Below are positions 24,031 through 32,750 of a stretch of DNA of 64,000 bases, piece after piece (within the stretch, counting starts at the first letter, position 1; each line of letters begins with the position of its first letter). A program made the position numbers and the translations under genes. This DNA comes from Fibrobacter succinogenes (GTDB lineage: Bacteria; Fibrobacterota; Fibrobacteria; Fibrobacterales; Fibrobacteraceae). The stretch is taken from contig CADCDO010000007.1 of the NCBI GenBank assembly GCA_902800345.1, positions 1 through 64,000 on the forward strand, in the 5' to 3' direction. The notes under the pieces are model-generated. The model saw only the letters and a list, made by a program, of their open reading frames with translations, had not been told where the DNA came from and searched no databases.

Positions 24031-26451
24031 ATGATGTTTTCTCTATTTTCAAAAATTATCAAAAAATTAGCGACCTATCCCAAAGTAATCCTTACCGTTT
24101 TTTTGGCGATAGGCCTCCTGAGCATTTACCCCATCATGCACCTGCGCTGGGATTTGCAGTTGCAGGACACCATTACAAGCGCTCGGGAACCCAGCAATGA
24201 ACAAAAGATTGAAGACGCCTTCGGCGGGCTCGGAAGTCTCATCGTCATTCTCGAATCACAAGACTCCAGCGCGAACCACCGCATCGCAAAGGACCTCGCA
24301 CTAAAGATGCAGAGGGACCCGGCAGTCCACTTCGCGGACTTCGAGACTGACATCGATTTCTACAGGAAGAACAAATTCCTCTATGCAAGCGAAACCGATA
24401 TCGATATCATGGTGCAGCGCATAACAAAGCTCAAGCACGACTACATCATGAAGAACAACCCCTTGTTCATCGACCTGAAAAGCGCAATAGACTCCATCAC
24501 GCGCTCGACCTCGGAAGAACGTGAACACCTTTTAAGCGATCTCGAAAGGAAGTATTTCAAAAAACTTTCGACAAGCCATTCCAACGAAGCGGGCACTATT
24601 CGCATTGTTGAAATTTACCCGACACACTCGATTTCAGACCTGAACGCGAACAGGAAACTTTTCAGCAACGTAAAAAACGTTCTGCAGGACGAAGAAAAGC
24701 CTCAAGACATGCGCATCCATTATGCCGGGAAAGTCTATGAATCCATCCAGACCGGCAAACGTCTTTTGCCCGAAGCGAAGATAGTAGGCATCGTGACTGC
24801 GGCGCTCATCCTTTTGCTCCTCATTCTTCACTTTTACAGACAACCGCAACTTATATTTATTTCGGTACTCCCCATCGCGACTCCGATTTTCACGACAATG
24901 GCCTGTTCGTACCTGTTCTACGGACGCATCAACCTTTTCACACTGTTGCTCGCAATTGTACTCCCCGGGCAGGCATTGCAAATCATCAACCATGTCCTTA
25001 ACCGCTATTTCCTCGAACGCGAACAGAACCTGAGTCCAAAGCTCTGCATCGAAAGCGCACTCCTCGGCATAGGCCCTTCAACGGCCGTTTCCAGTTTTGC
25101 GTACGCAGCGCTATTTGCAAGCCTCACAATGATTCAGCTCCCCGGTCTCCAGGAACTGGGCGTCCTCGGATCTACAGGTTGCATTCTGAACTGGGCCATT
25201 ACGCTCCTTTTCTCGACAGCGCTCCTGCAGGTCACACAAAACAAAAAGCCCTTCACGGTAACGCACGCACAAATTCATTCTGATTACAAGATGTCCATGC
25301 TTTCGAACAGATTGAACTGGGTCATCTTCTCCATAATTATTGCAGCAAGCCTTGTAGGGCTTTACATCGGCGGCACTCGCGTACACATCCGCAATGACTT
25401 TTCCGCAACGGAAATAAACTACAAAGACGCGTTCATCGATTCCCTCATTGCAGAAACAGGATTCATGAACAAGACTCCGATCATTGTAATGCTTCCAGAC
25501 CGTGCCGAAAGCGAAAAACTGCTGGAACAATTCAACAGGCTCAAGGATCACGGTAAAATATCAACCGTCAATTCCATCTTTACGCTGGCGCAATTTTCAC
25601 CCAACCTGCAACAGAAAAAAATGGACAAGCTACGCCAGTTGCACACTTTAGTTTCCAAGGAGTTCCGCGAAGCGCTCTCCCCCAGCGAACGCGATAATTT
25701 AGACAAAGTAGAGCTCGCTTTGGAATTTGACGAAAGCGACGATTTCGACCCACCTGAATATATCGCCAAAAAGTTCCGCGACAAATATGGCAAGCAAGCC
25801 CGATTCGCATTTATTTTCTCGGACATCAAGGAAAACCTTGGCAACGAATGTACAAGGCTTTACAAAGAACTCCATCAAATCGAGGGAATCAGGAACGGCA
25901 CTTACCTGATTGCCGGTACGCCAGTCACCCGCGCCATATTCCTGAACCGCATAACAAATAACATAAGCAGACCTTTGCAGATTGGAGGCATTTTAGTATT
26001 CCTGTTCATGCTCGTTTATTACAACCGTCTCAGCCGAGCCATATTCACGGCCCTCCCGTCGGTATTTGCCGCAAGCTGGTTTTTGGCCTCGCTCAACGCA
26101 TTTGACGTACAAATTTCGGCATACAGTGCACTCACATTCCCCATACTCATTGGCGCAAGCGTCGATGGTTCACTGCAATTCTTTACAGCGTATTATGAAA
26201 AGCAAAAAGGGACAGCCCTCACCATTTTGAAGAGCAAGTTCTTTACCATATTCCTCTCGCAGATGGCAGCCCTAATCGGAACCTACGGCATGCTCGTTTC
26301 TTCGCATCCAGGACTCCGCAGCATGGGAAACATTTCGCTGATTGGACTCATTTGCATATTCATTGCGCAATTCACCATATTCCCCCTAATCGCAGGATCA
26401 CTCGACCAATACCGTCTGAGACAGAGAATGAAAAAGGAAGCAAAAAAATGA
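24031..26451 (+). CDS. RND-superfamily (MMPL-type) exporter
   Basis: The product (806 residues) has a first membrane segment (about residues 15-33), a large periplasmic loop, a block of about five segments (about 245-400), a second N-terminal-like segment near 428, a second periplasmic loop and a final block (about 645-790), the duplicated RND arrangement. GASVDGSLQFFTAYYEK is typical of MMPL/HpnN-like exporters; cargo may be lipid or a hydrophobic small molecule. ATG at 24031 (or 24034) is chosen because the upstream 28 codons overlap the divergent gene and lack a signal. The stop overlaps the next gene's ATG (ATGA), so translation is coupled. Confidence 0.85.
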   Translation: MMFSLFSKIIKKLATYPKVILTVFLAIGLLSIYPIMHLRWDLQLQDTITSAREPSNEQKIEDAFGGLGSLIVILESQDSSANHRIAKDLALKMQRDPAVHFADFETDIDFYRKNKFLYASETDIDIMVQRITKLKHDYIMKNNPLFIDLKSAIDSITRSTSEEREHLLSDLERKYFKKLSTSHSNEAGTIRIVEIYPTHSISDLNANRKLFSNVKNVLQDEEKPQDMRIHYAGKVYESIQTGKRLLPEAKIVGIVTAALILLLLILHFYRQPQLIFISVLPIATPIFTTMACSYLFYGRINLFTLLLAIVLPGQALQIINHVLNRYFLEREQNLSPKLCIESALLGIGPSTAVSSFAYAALFASLTMIQLPGLQELGVLGSTGCILNWAITLLFSTALLQVTQNKKPFTVTHAQIHSDYKMSMLSNRLNWVIFSIIIAASLVGLYIGGTRVHIRNDFSATEINYKDAFIDSLIAETGFMNKTPIIVMLPDRAESEKLLEQFNRLKDHGKISTVNSIFTLAQFSPNLQQKKMDKLRQLHTLVSKEFREALSPSERDNLDKVELALEFDESDDFDPPEYIAKKFRDKYGKQARFAFIFSDIKENLGNECTRLYKELHQIEGIRNGTYLIAGTPVTRAIFLNRITNNISRPLQIGGILVFLFMLVYYNRLSRAIFTALPSVFAASWFLASLNAFDVQISAYSALTFPILIGASVDGSLQFFTAYYEKQKGTALTILKSKFFTIFLSQMAALIGTYGMLVSSHPGLRSMGNISLIGLICIFIAQFTIFPLIAGSLDQYRLRQRMKKEAKK

Positions 26452-27638
26452 AGCCGCTTTCCGATAGAACTCAAAATATCGCAGCATCGCTCACCGTCGC
26501 CATCGACACGATGGCAAAACAAATGATAGCAGAAGGGAAAGACGTTGTAAGCCTTGGCGCAGGCGAACCCGACTTTGATACTCCCAAGCCCATCCAAGAC
26601 GCCGCTATCGATTCCATCCGCGCCGGCAAGACTCGCTACACTGCTCCTGTCGGGATTCTTGATGTCCGCAAGGCAGTCGCAACGAAACTGGAAGCCGAAA
26701 ACGGGCTTCATTACGATGCATCGCAAATTATCATGACGAGTGGCGCGAAACATGCCGTGTTCAATGCGCTTGCCGCCCTCGTCAACCCCAGCGACGAAGT
26801 AATTATCCCGGCCCCTTACTGGGTCACATACCCGGAACTGGTGAAGTGGCTTGGTGGCACACCTGTTTTTGTCCATTCGGGAATCGAAAAAGGGTTCAAG
26901 ATAGACGCCGAAGATTTGCGCAAGGCCTGCACGCCACGCACCAAGGCCATTCTTTTGAACAACCCGTGCAACCCGACCGGCGCCGTTTATAGCAAGAGCG
27001 AACTCGAAGCACTCGCAAAAGAAATCGTCAAGCAGGACATCTATTGCATTTCGGACGAAGTCTACGAATACTTTGTCTACGACACTGAATTTACAAGTGC
27101 CGCAATATTCGATGGCATGGCAGAACGCACCATCGTCATCAACGGATTTTCGAAATCGCATTGCATGACCGGCTGGAGAATCGGCTACGATGCCGCCCCC
27201 GCCCCAATTGCAAAGATTATCGGCAAAATTCAAGGGCAAGCCACACACCATCCGAGCAACGTCGCCCAATATGCGGCCCTCGGCGCGCTCCACATGGACA
27301 AAAGTAACGTCCATGCAATGCAAGCCGCATTCCGCAAGCGCAGGGACTACATGCTAGAACGCACGTCATTCCTCTCGACAAAGCCACGCGCTCCCGAAGG
27401 TGCATTTTACTTGTTCGCGCCCGTAAGCGACTACTACGGCAAAAAGACTCCCGATGGAAAAGTAATTACAGGCTCCATCGACTTTTGCAGCGCGCTCCTG
27501 GAATCCAAAGGCCTTGCAATTGTTCCTGGAGCCGCATTCGGCGATGACTCCTGCGTACGCTTTTCGTATGCCGCAAGCGACGAAAACCTCGCCAAGGCAT
27601 GTGACCGATTTGAAGCGTTCGTAAAAGAACTCTCGTAA
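26448..27638 (+). CDS. Class I PLP aminotransferase (aspartate aminotransferase-like)
   Basis: The 396-residue fold-type I enzyme has the PLP lysine K236 in NGFSKSHCMTGWRIGY, the NNPCNPTG motif (about residues 171-178), SDEVYEYF, and a C-terminal VRFSYAAS substrate-carboxylate Arg. It belongs to the AspB/Iγ subgroup that transfers amino groups between aspartate (or similar) and 2-oxoglutarate. The ATG at 26448 overlaps the exporter stop. Co-transcription with an exporter and an ABC/kinase pair is unusual for a housekeeping enzyme and could reflect simple operon packing. Confidence 0.88.
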   Translation: MKPLSDRTQNIAASLTVAIDTMAKQMIAEGKDVVSLGAGEPDFDTPKPIQDAAIDSIRAGKTRYTAPVGILDVRKAVATKLEAENGLHYDASQIIMTSGAKHAVFNALAALVNPSDEVIIPAPYWVTYPELVKWLGGTPVFVHSGIEKGFKIDAEDLRKACTPRTKAILLNNPCNPTGAVYSKSELEALAKEIVKQDIYCISDEVYEYFVYDTEFTSAAIFDGMAERTIVINGFSKSHCMTGWRIGYDAAPAPIAKIIGKIQGQATHHPSNVAQYAALGALHMDKSNVHAMQAAFRKRRDYMLERTSFLSTKPRAPEGAFYLFAPVSDYYGKKTPDGKVITGSIDFCSALLESKGLAIVPGAAFGDDSCVRFSYAASDENLAKACDRFEAFVKELS

Positions 27639-27648
27639 CGGGGGTGCG

Positions 27649-29742
27649 ATGTTCCCATTCCGTCTCGTCAATCCAGACCCATCAAAACCGTTTACCATCG
27701 GGCGCAAATCGGACAACGTTTTGCACTTCGACAACCTGATGGTTTCGAGGTATCATGCGGTTCTGAACTTTATAGACGGCAAATGGATTTTGCAAAGTCT
27801 GACCCAGAACAGCATCACCATGCTGAACGGGAAAGACGTAAAAACAGCCACAATAAACGATGGGGACATCATCCTCATCGGGCCGAGACAACTGCGGGCG
27901 ACACTTCGCGGGACAAGCCTTACCCTCCTCGTGATGGAACGAGAAACAGCGAACGACATACAAAGCATCCCGCTAACGTCGCAATGGAAAAGCATTATCA
28001 TTCCTGGAATTTCCTGTGCTGCGCAAGCCCGTTTGTACGAAAACCGGGCAAAGGCCAACCCAAGTGACTGCGAACGCCAAGCCGAAATCAAGTTCGAAAA
28101 AGCAATCGTTGACGAAAGCGGAAAACGAGTACGCACCGTTACCATCCAGAACGGGAACGCCAACCGCTTCGAATCCGCCGCAGTAGGATTCCGCAACAAC
28201 GACTTGATTATCGAATCCAACAACAACGGTTTCGACGTGAACATCAAGAACCTGAACGTTTTCGCCGGAAAAAAACAGCTTTTGAAGGGAATTGATTTCC
28301 AGCTTCCCGCAGGTGAAATTCTCGCCATCATCGGGCGCTCAGGACAAGGTAAATCATCGTTACTCAAGCTTATCCAAGGAATCAACCGCTGCGATAGCCA
28401 AAGCATCGTCCGCATCGGCGGCGTCGATTACCGCAAAAACGAGATCCGCAGGCGAATCGCCATTCTCCCGCAAGACCCGCCACTCCGCCCGGAACTCACC
28501 GTCGAAGAGACCATACTCGATGGTGCACGTTCATCAATGGACATCAAAAATTTCAAGGAAGACGCGCACATCCGGCTGAAAAAGTTCTGCGAACTTTTTG
28601 GGCTGAGCGACCGACGGAAAAACCTCGTAAAAACGCTCAGCGGCGGCGAAATGCGCCGCACCGCCCTCGCCCGCGAGCTCATGGGCAATCCGGGCCTCGT
28701 GATTCTCGACGAACCGCTTTCAGGCCTCGATCCGTACAATTCGCGCATTCTCTGCACGCACCTCAAACAACTTGCGTTCCTCGGCCACACCATCATCCTC
28801 ACGACACACAGCTACGAAGCACTCCAAATAGCAAATAAAATTTTAATACTGCACCAGGGTGAAGAAGCGTTCTACGGAACAGTCCAGGCCGCCTACGCGC
28901 AATTCAAAACAAATGACCCATTGACTCTCCTTACAGCCATCAACGCCAATGATACCGCGCAATGGCGTGAAACGCACAAGACCGAGCCAAAAATCCGCGA
29001 GTCCAAGTATTTTTTTGAACGGACAAAACTTCCCCACAATTTTGCCTATACAGTTCGCATCACGCTAAAGCAGTGGTTTCGTGACAAGGGCCGCATTGCA
29101 GCGTTATTCTTGCAGCCAGCCATCATCGGTTTTTTGCTTTCGCAAATATTCTCCGAAAAATCCTCGTGTTGGACGATTGCGTTTGCGGTCATACTTTGTG
29201 CAAACTGGTTCGCATTATCGCTTTCCATCCGTGAAATTGTGCAGGAGAAAGAAATACTCCGCGACAAGTTCCGCCGTGGAGTTTCCGCGCTTTCCACACT
29301 CACTGCAAAATTTACGCTACCCGTGTTCTTCACGCTCATGCAAACAGCAATCGTCTATGCGTTCATCAGCATGCGCATTACCGTAAATCCAAGCATTTTG
29401 CTCATTACGGCAGCCTTTGCATGCATCGCCATCCCCGCCACAGCCGTCGGGCTTTTCACAAGTTCACTCGCCAAAAATACAAGCCAGGCCAATGCCTTTT
29501 TGCCGCTCCTCATCATCCCGCAAGTCGCGCTCGCAGGCGCTCTCGTGCCGCTTGACCAAATGCAACCCATCGGGCGCGCCCTTTCAAGCATCGTCTGGTC
29601 TCGTTACAACCAAGCATCGCTCCTCAACATTTTGCTTGAACGAAAAGATGACGTTTTAAATACAGCCATGCCCCTCGCCATTGCGCTAGGTTTCTATATT
29701 GTAACTGCAATATTACTACACAAATTAAAGAACCCAAGATGA
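27649..29742 (+). CDS. FHA domain - ABC ATPase - ABC2 membrane fusion transporter
   Basis: The 697-residue protein combines three parts: an N-terminal forkhead-associated domain (about residues 5-90; G18-R19, S33-R34-H36 and N60-G61 match phosphothreonine-binding positions), an ABC ATPase (about 195-430; Walker A 229-236 GRSGQGKS, signature LSGGE 330-334, Walker B 350-356, H-loop THS) and an ABC2-type membrane domain with about six segments (about 478-692). It resembles the ABCG-like half-transporter order. The next gene is a Ser/Thr kinase overlapping by ATGA, so FHA recognition of a kinase-made phosphothreonine may control transport. Cargo is unknown. Confidence 0.88.
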   Translation: MFPFRLVNPDPSKPFTIGRKSDNVLHFDNLMVSRYHAVLNFIDGKWILQSLTQNSITMLNGKDVKTATINDGDIILIGPRQLRATLRGTSLTLLVMERETANDIQSIPLTSQWKSIIIPGISCAAQARLYENRAKANPSDCERQAEIKFEKAIVDESGKRVRTVTIQNGNANRFESAAVGFRNNDLIIESNNNGFDVNIKNLNVFAGKKQLLKGIDFQLPAGEILAIIGRSGQGKSSLLKLIQGINRCDSQSIVRIGGVDYRKNEIRRRIAILPQDPPLRPELTVEETILDGARSSMDIKNFKEDAHIRLKKFCELFGLSDRRKNLVKTLSGGEMRRTALARELMGNPGLVILDEPLSGLDPYNSRILCTHLKQLAFLGHTIILTTHSYEALQIANKILILHQGEEAFYGTVQAAYAQFKTNDPLTLLTAINANDTAQWRETHKTEPKIRESKYFFERTKLPHNFAYTVRITLKQWFRDKGRIAALFLQPAIIGFLLSQIFSEKSSCWTIAFAVILCANWFALSLSIREIVQEKEILRDKFRRGVSALSTLTAKFTLPVFFTLMQTAIVYAFISMRITVNPSILLITAAFACIAIPATAVGLFTSSLAKNTSQANAFLPLLIIPQVALAGALVPLDQMQPIGRALSSIVWSRYNQASLLNILLERKDDVLNTAMPLAIALGFYIVTAILLHKLKNPR

Positions 29743-31247
29743 TTCGTCCTGAACAATCTCAAACATTTCCGCGCCCTTTTAACGAAAACTATGAACTATT
29801 GGGAACTCTCGGCAAAGGCGGGATGGGCTACGTATATAAAGCCCTTGACAAAAAGTTGAAACGCGAAGTCGCCTTCAAAATTCTGGACTCGACCTCCGAT
29901 GTCGAAGCTATCAAGCGCTTTTATCTCGAAGCCCAGGCCATGAAGGAACTGGACCACCAAAACATCGTCCACGTATTTGACTTCGGCGAGCAGGACAAGC
30001 AACTCTTTATCGCGATGACGTATGTAGAGGGGATTTCCCTCGCCGAAATTCTGCAGAACAAAAGCAAACTCTCGTTTGAAGCGATAGAAGTCATCATCAA
30101 GCAAATTGCACGCGGGCTCCTCTATGCACACAGCAAAGGAATCGTCCACCGCGACGTGAAGCCCTCGAATATAATGCTTACGCGCGACAACCGCGTCTAT
30201 ATCATGGACTTCGGCATCTCGTATATACAAGAGATGGAAAAGGAACGCCTCACCCGCACCGGCATGACCATGGGCACGCCCGAATATATGTCCCCCGAGC
30301 AGTGCCACGGCGACGAAGTCACGCTCCAGTCCGACATCTACAGCATGGGCGTCATCCTCTACGAAATGACATGCGGACGTCTCCCGTTCGAAGGGAACCG
30401 TCCAGTAGAAATTGCGCTCAAGCACGTCCAGGAACCACCCCCGGCCCCCGAACTATTCCGTGAAGACATCCCCGATGGACTTTCGGAACTGATCCTCAAG
30501 TGCCTCAAGAAAAAGCTTAACGAGCGCTTCCACGACATGCAGGAATTCCTGGACGAATGCGACCAAGTATTCCCGCAACACGACACCCCGCACCAGACTC
30601 CATCTATCGCAAGGAAAACCGGAGCCAACAGACACGTCGCCGAATCCATTGCGGAAACCGCTCAAAAATTCAAGCAAAACCTCACTCCGCATAAACTCAT
30701 CATCGTCGCATTCTCTGTACTGTTCCCGCTCATCGTCATCTTACTCATGCTGCTCATGTTTACGCACAAGCCCACGAACACGTTGCAAGAACTAGAATGG
30801 AACGAAATACTTGGCAACCACGAGACACAAGCCATCGAACCCGAAAACGTAGGCGGTTATCCACTCACGAACCTGAACGATGGCGACCTGACGACAGCAT
30901 GGCTAAACTCCATGCCGCTGAAACCGCTCAATCCGGTGCTAGCCATGTACTTCGACAAGAAGAAACTCATCATGAACATCGGCATCGCCGTGGGTTACCA
31001 AAAATCTGTCGATGACGCCTTCGGCGACCGCTTCCGCATATTCAAAAAGCCGAGAACCATCACTGTAGAAACGAAAGACGGGTTCAAGCAAAGACTAAAA
31101 CTCGAGAATATCAAAGGAGTGCAATATCCGAATATCCAGGCCGTCGAGACAACCGAACTCCGATTCTACCTCGACGACGTCTATGAAGCGGATAACAGCG
31201 ACTACGCCATTTCAGAAATCCGTCTGCTCGGGATGGAAGTGAAATAA
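29739..31247 (+). CDS. Membrane-anchored Ser/Thr protein kinase (PknB type)
   Basis: The 502-residue protein has an N-terminal kinase domain (about residues 18-280) with all key residues: glycine loop GKGGMG (25-30), Lys47, HRD 137-139 with catalytic Asp139, N144, DFG 157-159 and a TPEYMSPEQ activation end. A single membrane helix (about 313-335) leads to an extracytoplasmic domain of about 150 residues with a discoidin-like beginning (NLNDGDLTTAWL) instead of PASTA repeats. The start overlaps the FHA-ABC gene stop. The probable job is to sense an envelope signal and phosphorylate partners that the FHA domain reads. Confidence 0.9.
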   Translation: MIRPEQSQTFPRPFNENYELLGTLGKGGMGYVYKALDKKLKREVAFKILDSTSDVEAIKRFYLEAQAMKELDHQNIVHVFDFGEQDKQLFIAMTYVEGISLAEILQNKSKLSFEAIEVIIKQIARGLLYAHSKGIVHRDVKPSNIMLTRDNRVYIMDFGISYIQEMEKERLTRTGMTMGTPEYMSPEQCHGDEVTLQSDIYSMGVILYEMTCGRLPFEGNRPVEIALKHVQEPPPAPELFREDIPDGLSELILKCLKKKLNERFHDMQEFLDECDQVFPQHDTPHQTPSIARKTGANRHVAESIAETAQKFKQNLTPHKLIIVAFSVLFPLIVILLMLLMFTHKPTNTLQELEWNEILGNHETQAIEPENVGGYPLTNLNDGDLTTAWLNSMPLKPLNPVLAMYFDKKKLIMNIGIAVGYQKSVDDAFGDRFRIFKKPRTITVETKDGFKQRLKLENIKGVQYPNIQAVETTELRFYLDDVYEADNSDYAISEIRLLGMEVK

Positions 31248-31278
31248 ACTAGACGACAACCATGAAAGGCGAGTGTCG

Positions 31279-31298
31279 CGCCCATGCAAGCATGGGCA
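31279..31298 (+). repeat. Short hairpin in the yraN leader
   Basis: GCCCAT and ATGGGC pair around GCAAGC; a second small hairpin (GCCGC-TTC-GCGGC) lies near 31348-31360. Both precede yraN and may resemble the module repeats elsewhere. Confidence 0.35.
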
Positions 31299-31388
31299 TG
31301 ATCGAGCCGGATGGTTGGAACTTGAACGAAGTGAAAGGTCAGAGAACGCCGCTTCGCGGCTACAGACGAAAGAGGGGAAAAGCAAAAA

Positions 31389-31796
31389 ATGGTTGTACAA
31401 AGAACATGCAATCACACTAAGGGAAATTTCATCGAGACTCAAGCCGTTGCTTATTTGGAACGCGAAGGTTACAAAATCTTGGCCCGCAACTACGCCTACC
31501 GAGGCGGAGAACTCGACATTGTCGCACGCGATGGCGCAACCCTCGTCTTTGTCGAAGTCAAGTCCGTATGGAACAATCAGCAAGGCAATCCCGCCGCCCG
31601 CGTGAACGCACTCAAACAAAAGAAAATTTGGCAAACGGCTTGCCACTTTTTGGCAATGCAAAAACAGTTCGCCCCCAAAGGATTCGACGAGCCCTGCCGT
31701 TTTGACGTCCTGAGCGCCCGAGTTTATCAGCAACCGCTCCAGTTCACGCACATCAAGAACGCATTCGAAGGAACACAAGTCATACCGCAGTGCTAA
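31389..31796 (+). CDS. yraN: YraN-family (UPF0102) nuclease-fold protein
   Basis: The 135-residue protein matches the YraN family, with a restriction-endonuclease-like core. RGGELDIVARDG and LVFVEVKS carry the (E/D)-x(n)-ExK arrangement of PD-(D/E)XK nucleases; RFDVLS near residue 110 is the usual C-terminal segment. The substrate in the cell is not established. It lies about 140 bases after the kinase gene and has its own terminator downstream. Confidence 0.88.
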   Translation: MVVQRTCNHTKGNFIETQAVAYLEREGYKILARNYAYRGGELDIVARDGATLVFVEVKSVWNNQQGNPAARVNALKQKKIWQTACHFLAMQKQFAPKGFDEPCRFDVLSARVYQQPLQFTHIKNAFEGTQVIPQC

Positions 31797-31899
31797 CGAA
31801 TTTTGGCGTAGGCACCTCTAGAAAATCCTAGAAAAAAAGGACGTTGTGAGATACAAAGCACACGTCCATACGACGCATGTGTAAATTTTCACACTGTCA

Positions 31900-31930
31900 C
31901 CTCGGTTGTTGTGCCGAGGCCACTTTTTTT
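31900..31930 (+). terminator. Terminator after yraN
   Basis: CCTCGG (31900-31905) pairs with CCGAGG (31914-31919) around TTGTTGTG, followed by CCAC and seven Ts. Confidence 0.75.
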
Positions 31931-31979
31931 ATATATATTTCACTTTCAAAAACGAGTCAATCATAAACAAAGATAATTT

Positions 31980-32567
31980 ATGCGAATCGAAGTCCATCCA
32001 GATAACCCGCAAGCACGCATCGTAAAGCAAGCCGCCGAACTCCTCGAAGACGACGGACTCGTTCTCTATCCGACAGAATCCGGCTACGCCATCGGCTGCA
32101 ACGCCGAATCCACCAAGGCAATCCACAAGCTTTACGCTCTCAAGAAACCCATGAAAAAATTCTTCATGGCGCTCATCGTTCCCGACATCCGATTTGCCAC
32201 CGGTTACGCCCGCGTCAGCAACTTTGCATTCAGCATCATCAAGCAACGCGTCCCCGGCCCCTACACATTCATCCTCCCCGCCGATCCACACATTGCACGC
32301 AAACTCGATGTCAAGCGCCCGGAAATCGGCATCCGCATCCCGACGCACCCCTTCTTCAAAGAACTTTTCCAACATTTCGACAAACCCATCCTCAGCACAG
32401 CCGCAAAACTCAGTGACGAAGACATCTACGAAACCGATGAACTCTGGAACATCTTCCAGCACTCCGTCAACATGATGGTCGATTGCGGCAACATCGAAAT
32501 CAACCCGACAAACGTCATAAGCCTCGTTGGCGACAGCATCGACGTCATCCGCGGAGAATTGATTTAA
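31980..32567 (+). CDS. yciO: YciO-type threonylcarbamoyl-AMP synthase family protein
   Basis: The 195-residue protein belongs to the YrdC/Sua5 fold, closest to YciO: it opens with IEVHPDNPQARIVKQA and LVLYPTESGYAIGC, has GPYTFILP and IGIRIPTHP, and PILSTAAKLS. YrdC/Sua5 enzymes make threonylcarbamoyl-AMP for the t6A modification of tRNA; YciO paralogues have uncertain roles. The basic loop is LKKPMKK rather than the usual KRP form, so full synthase activity is unproven. Whether this genome has another TsaC is not visible. Confidence 0.85.
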   Translation: MRIEVHPDNPQARIVKQAAELLEDDGLVLYPTESGYAIGCNAESTKAIHKLYALKKPMKKFFMALIVPDIRFATGYARVSNFAFSIIKQRVPGPYTFILPADPHIARKLDVKRPEIGIRIPTHPFFKELFQHFDKPILSTAAKLSDEDIYETDELWNIFQHSVNMMVDCGNIEINPTNVISLVGDSIDVIRGELI

Positions 32568-32573
32568 ATAAGA

Positions 32574-32602
32574 AAAGAGCCGCATCATCTGCGACCCTTT
32601 TG
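32574..32602 (-). terminator. Terminator after tRNA-Arg (also downstream of yciO)
   Basis: On the minus strand AAAAGGGTCGCA pairs with TGCGGCTCTTTT around GATGA with two G-T wobbles. It may serve both convergent transcripts. Confidence 0.75.
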
Positions 32603-32605
32603 CTA

Positions 32606-32678
32606 TACCCGGTTCGCGAGTCGAACGCGAGTTTAATCCTTAGGAGGGACTCGTTCTATCCATCTGAACTAACCAGGC
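32606..32678 (-). tRNA. tRNA-Arg (anticodon CCT)
   Basis: Read on the minus strand, acceptor GCCTGGT pairs with ACCGGGT (with G-T wobbles), the D stem is GTTC/GAAC, the anticodon stem AGTCC/GGATT encloses CTCCTAA (anticodon CCT, codon AGG), and the T stem TCGCG/CGCGA encloses TTCGACT. The discriminator is A and CCA is not encoded. It sits at the edge of the AT-rich island, and tRNA genes are frequent integration targets. Confidence 0.93.
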
Positions 32679-32693
32679 TCATTAGCGCGGATG

Positions 32694-32722
32694 AATATAG
32701 AAAATTTTTCAGAATTTATCAA
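32694..32722 (-). promoter_or_regulatory. Promoter of tRNA-Arg
   Basis: On the minus strand TTGATA (32722-32717), a 17-base spacer and TATATT (32699-32694) lie 15 bases before the tRNA. Confidence 0.75.
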
Positions 32723-32750
32723 GCGATGTCCAGCAATTCTGGATCCCCCT

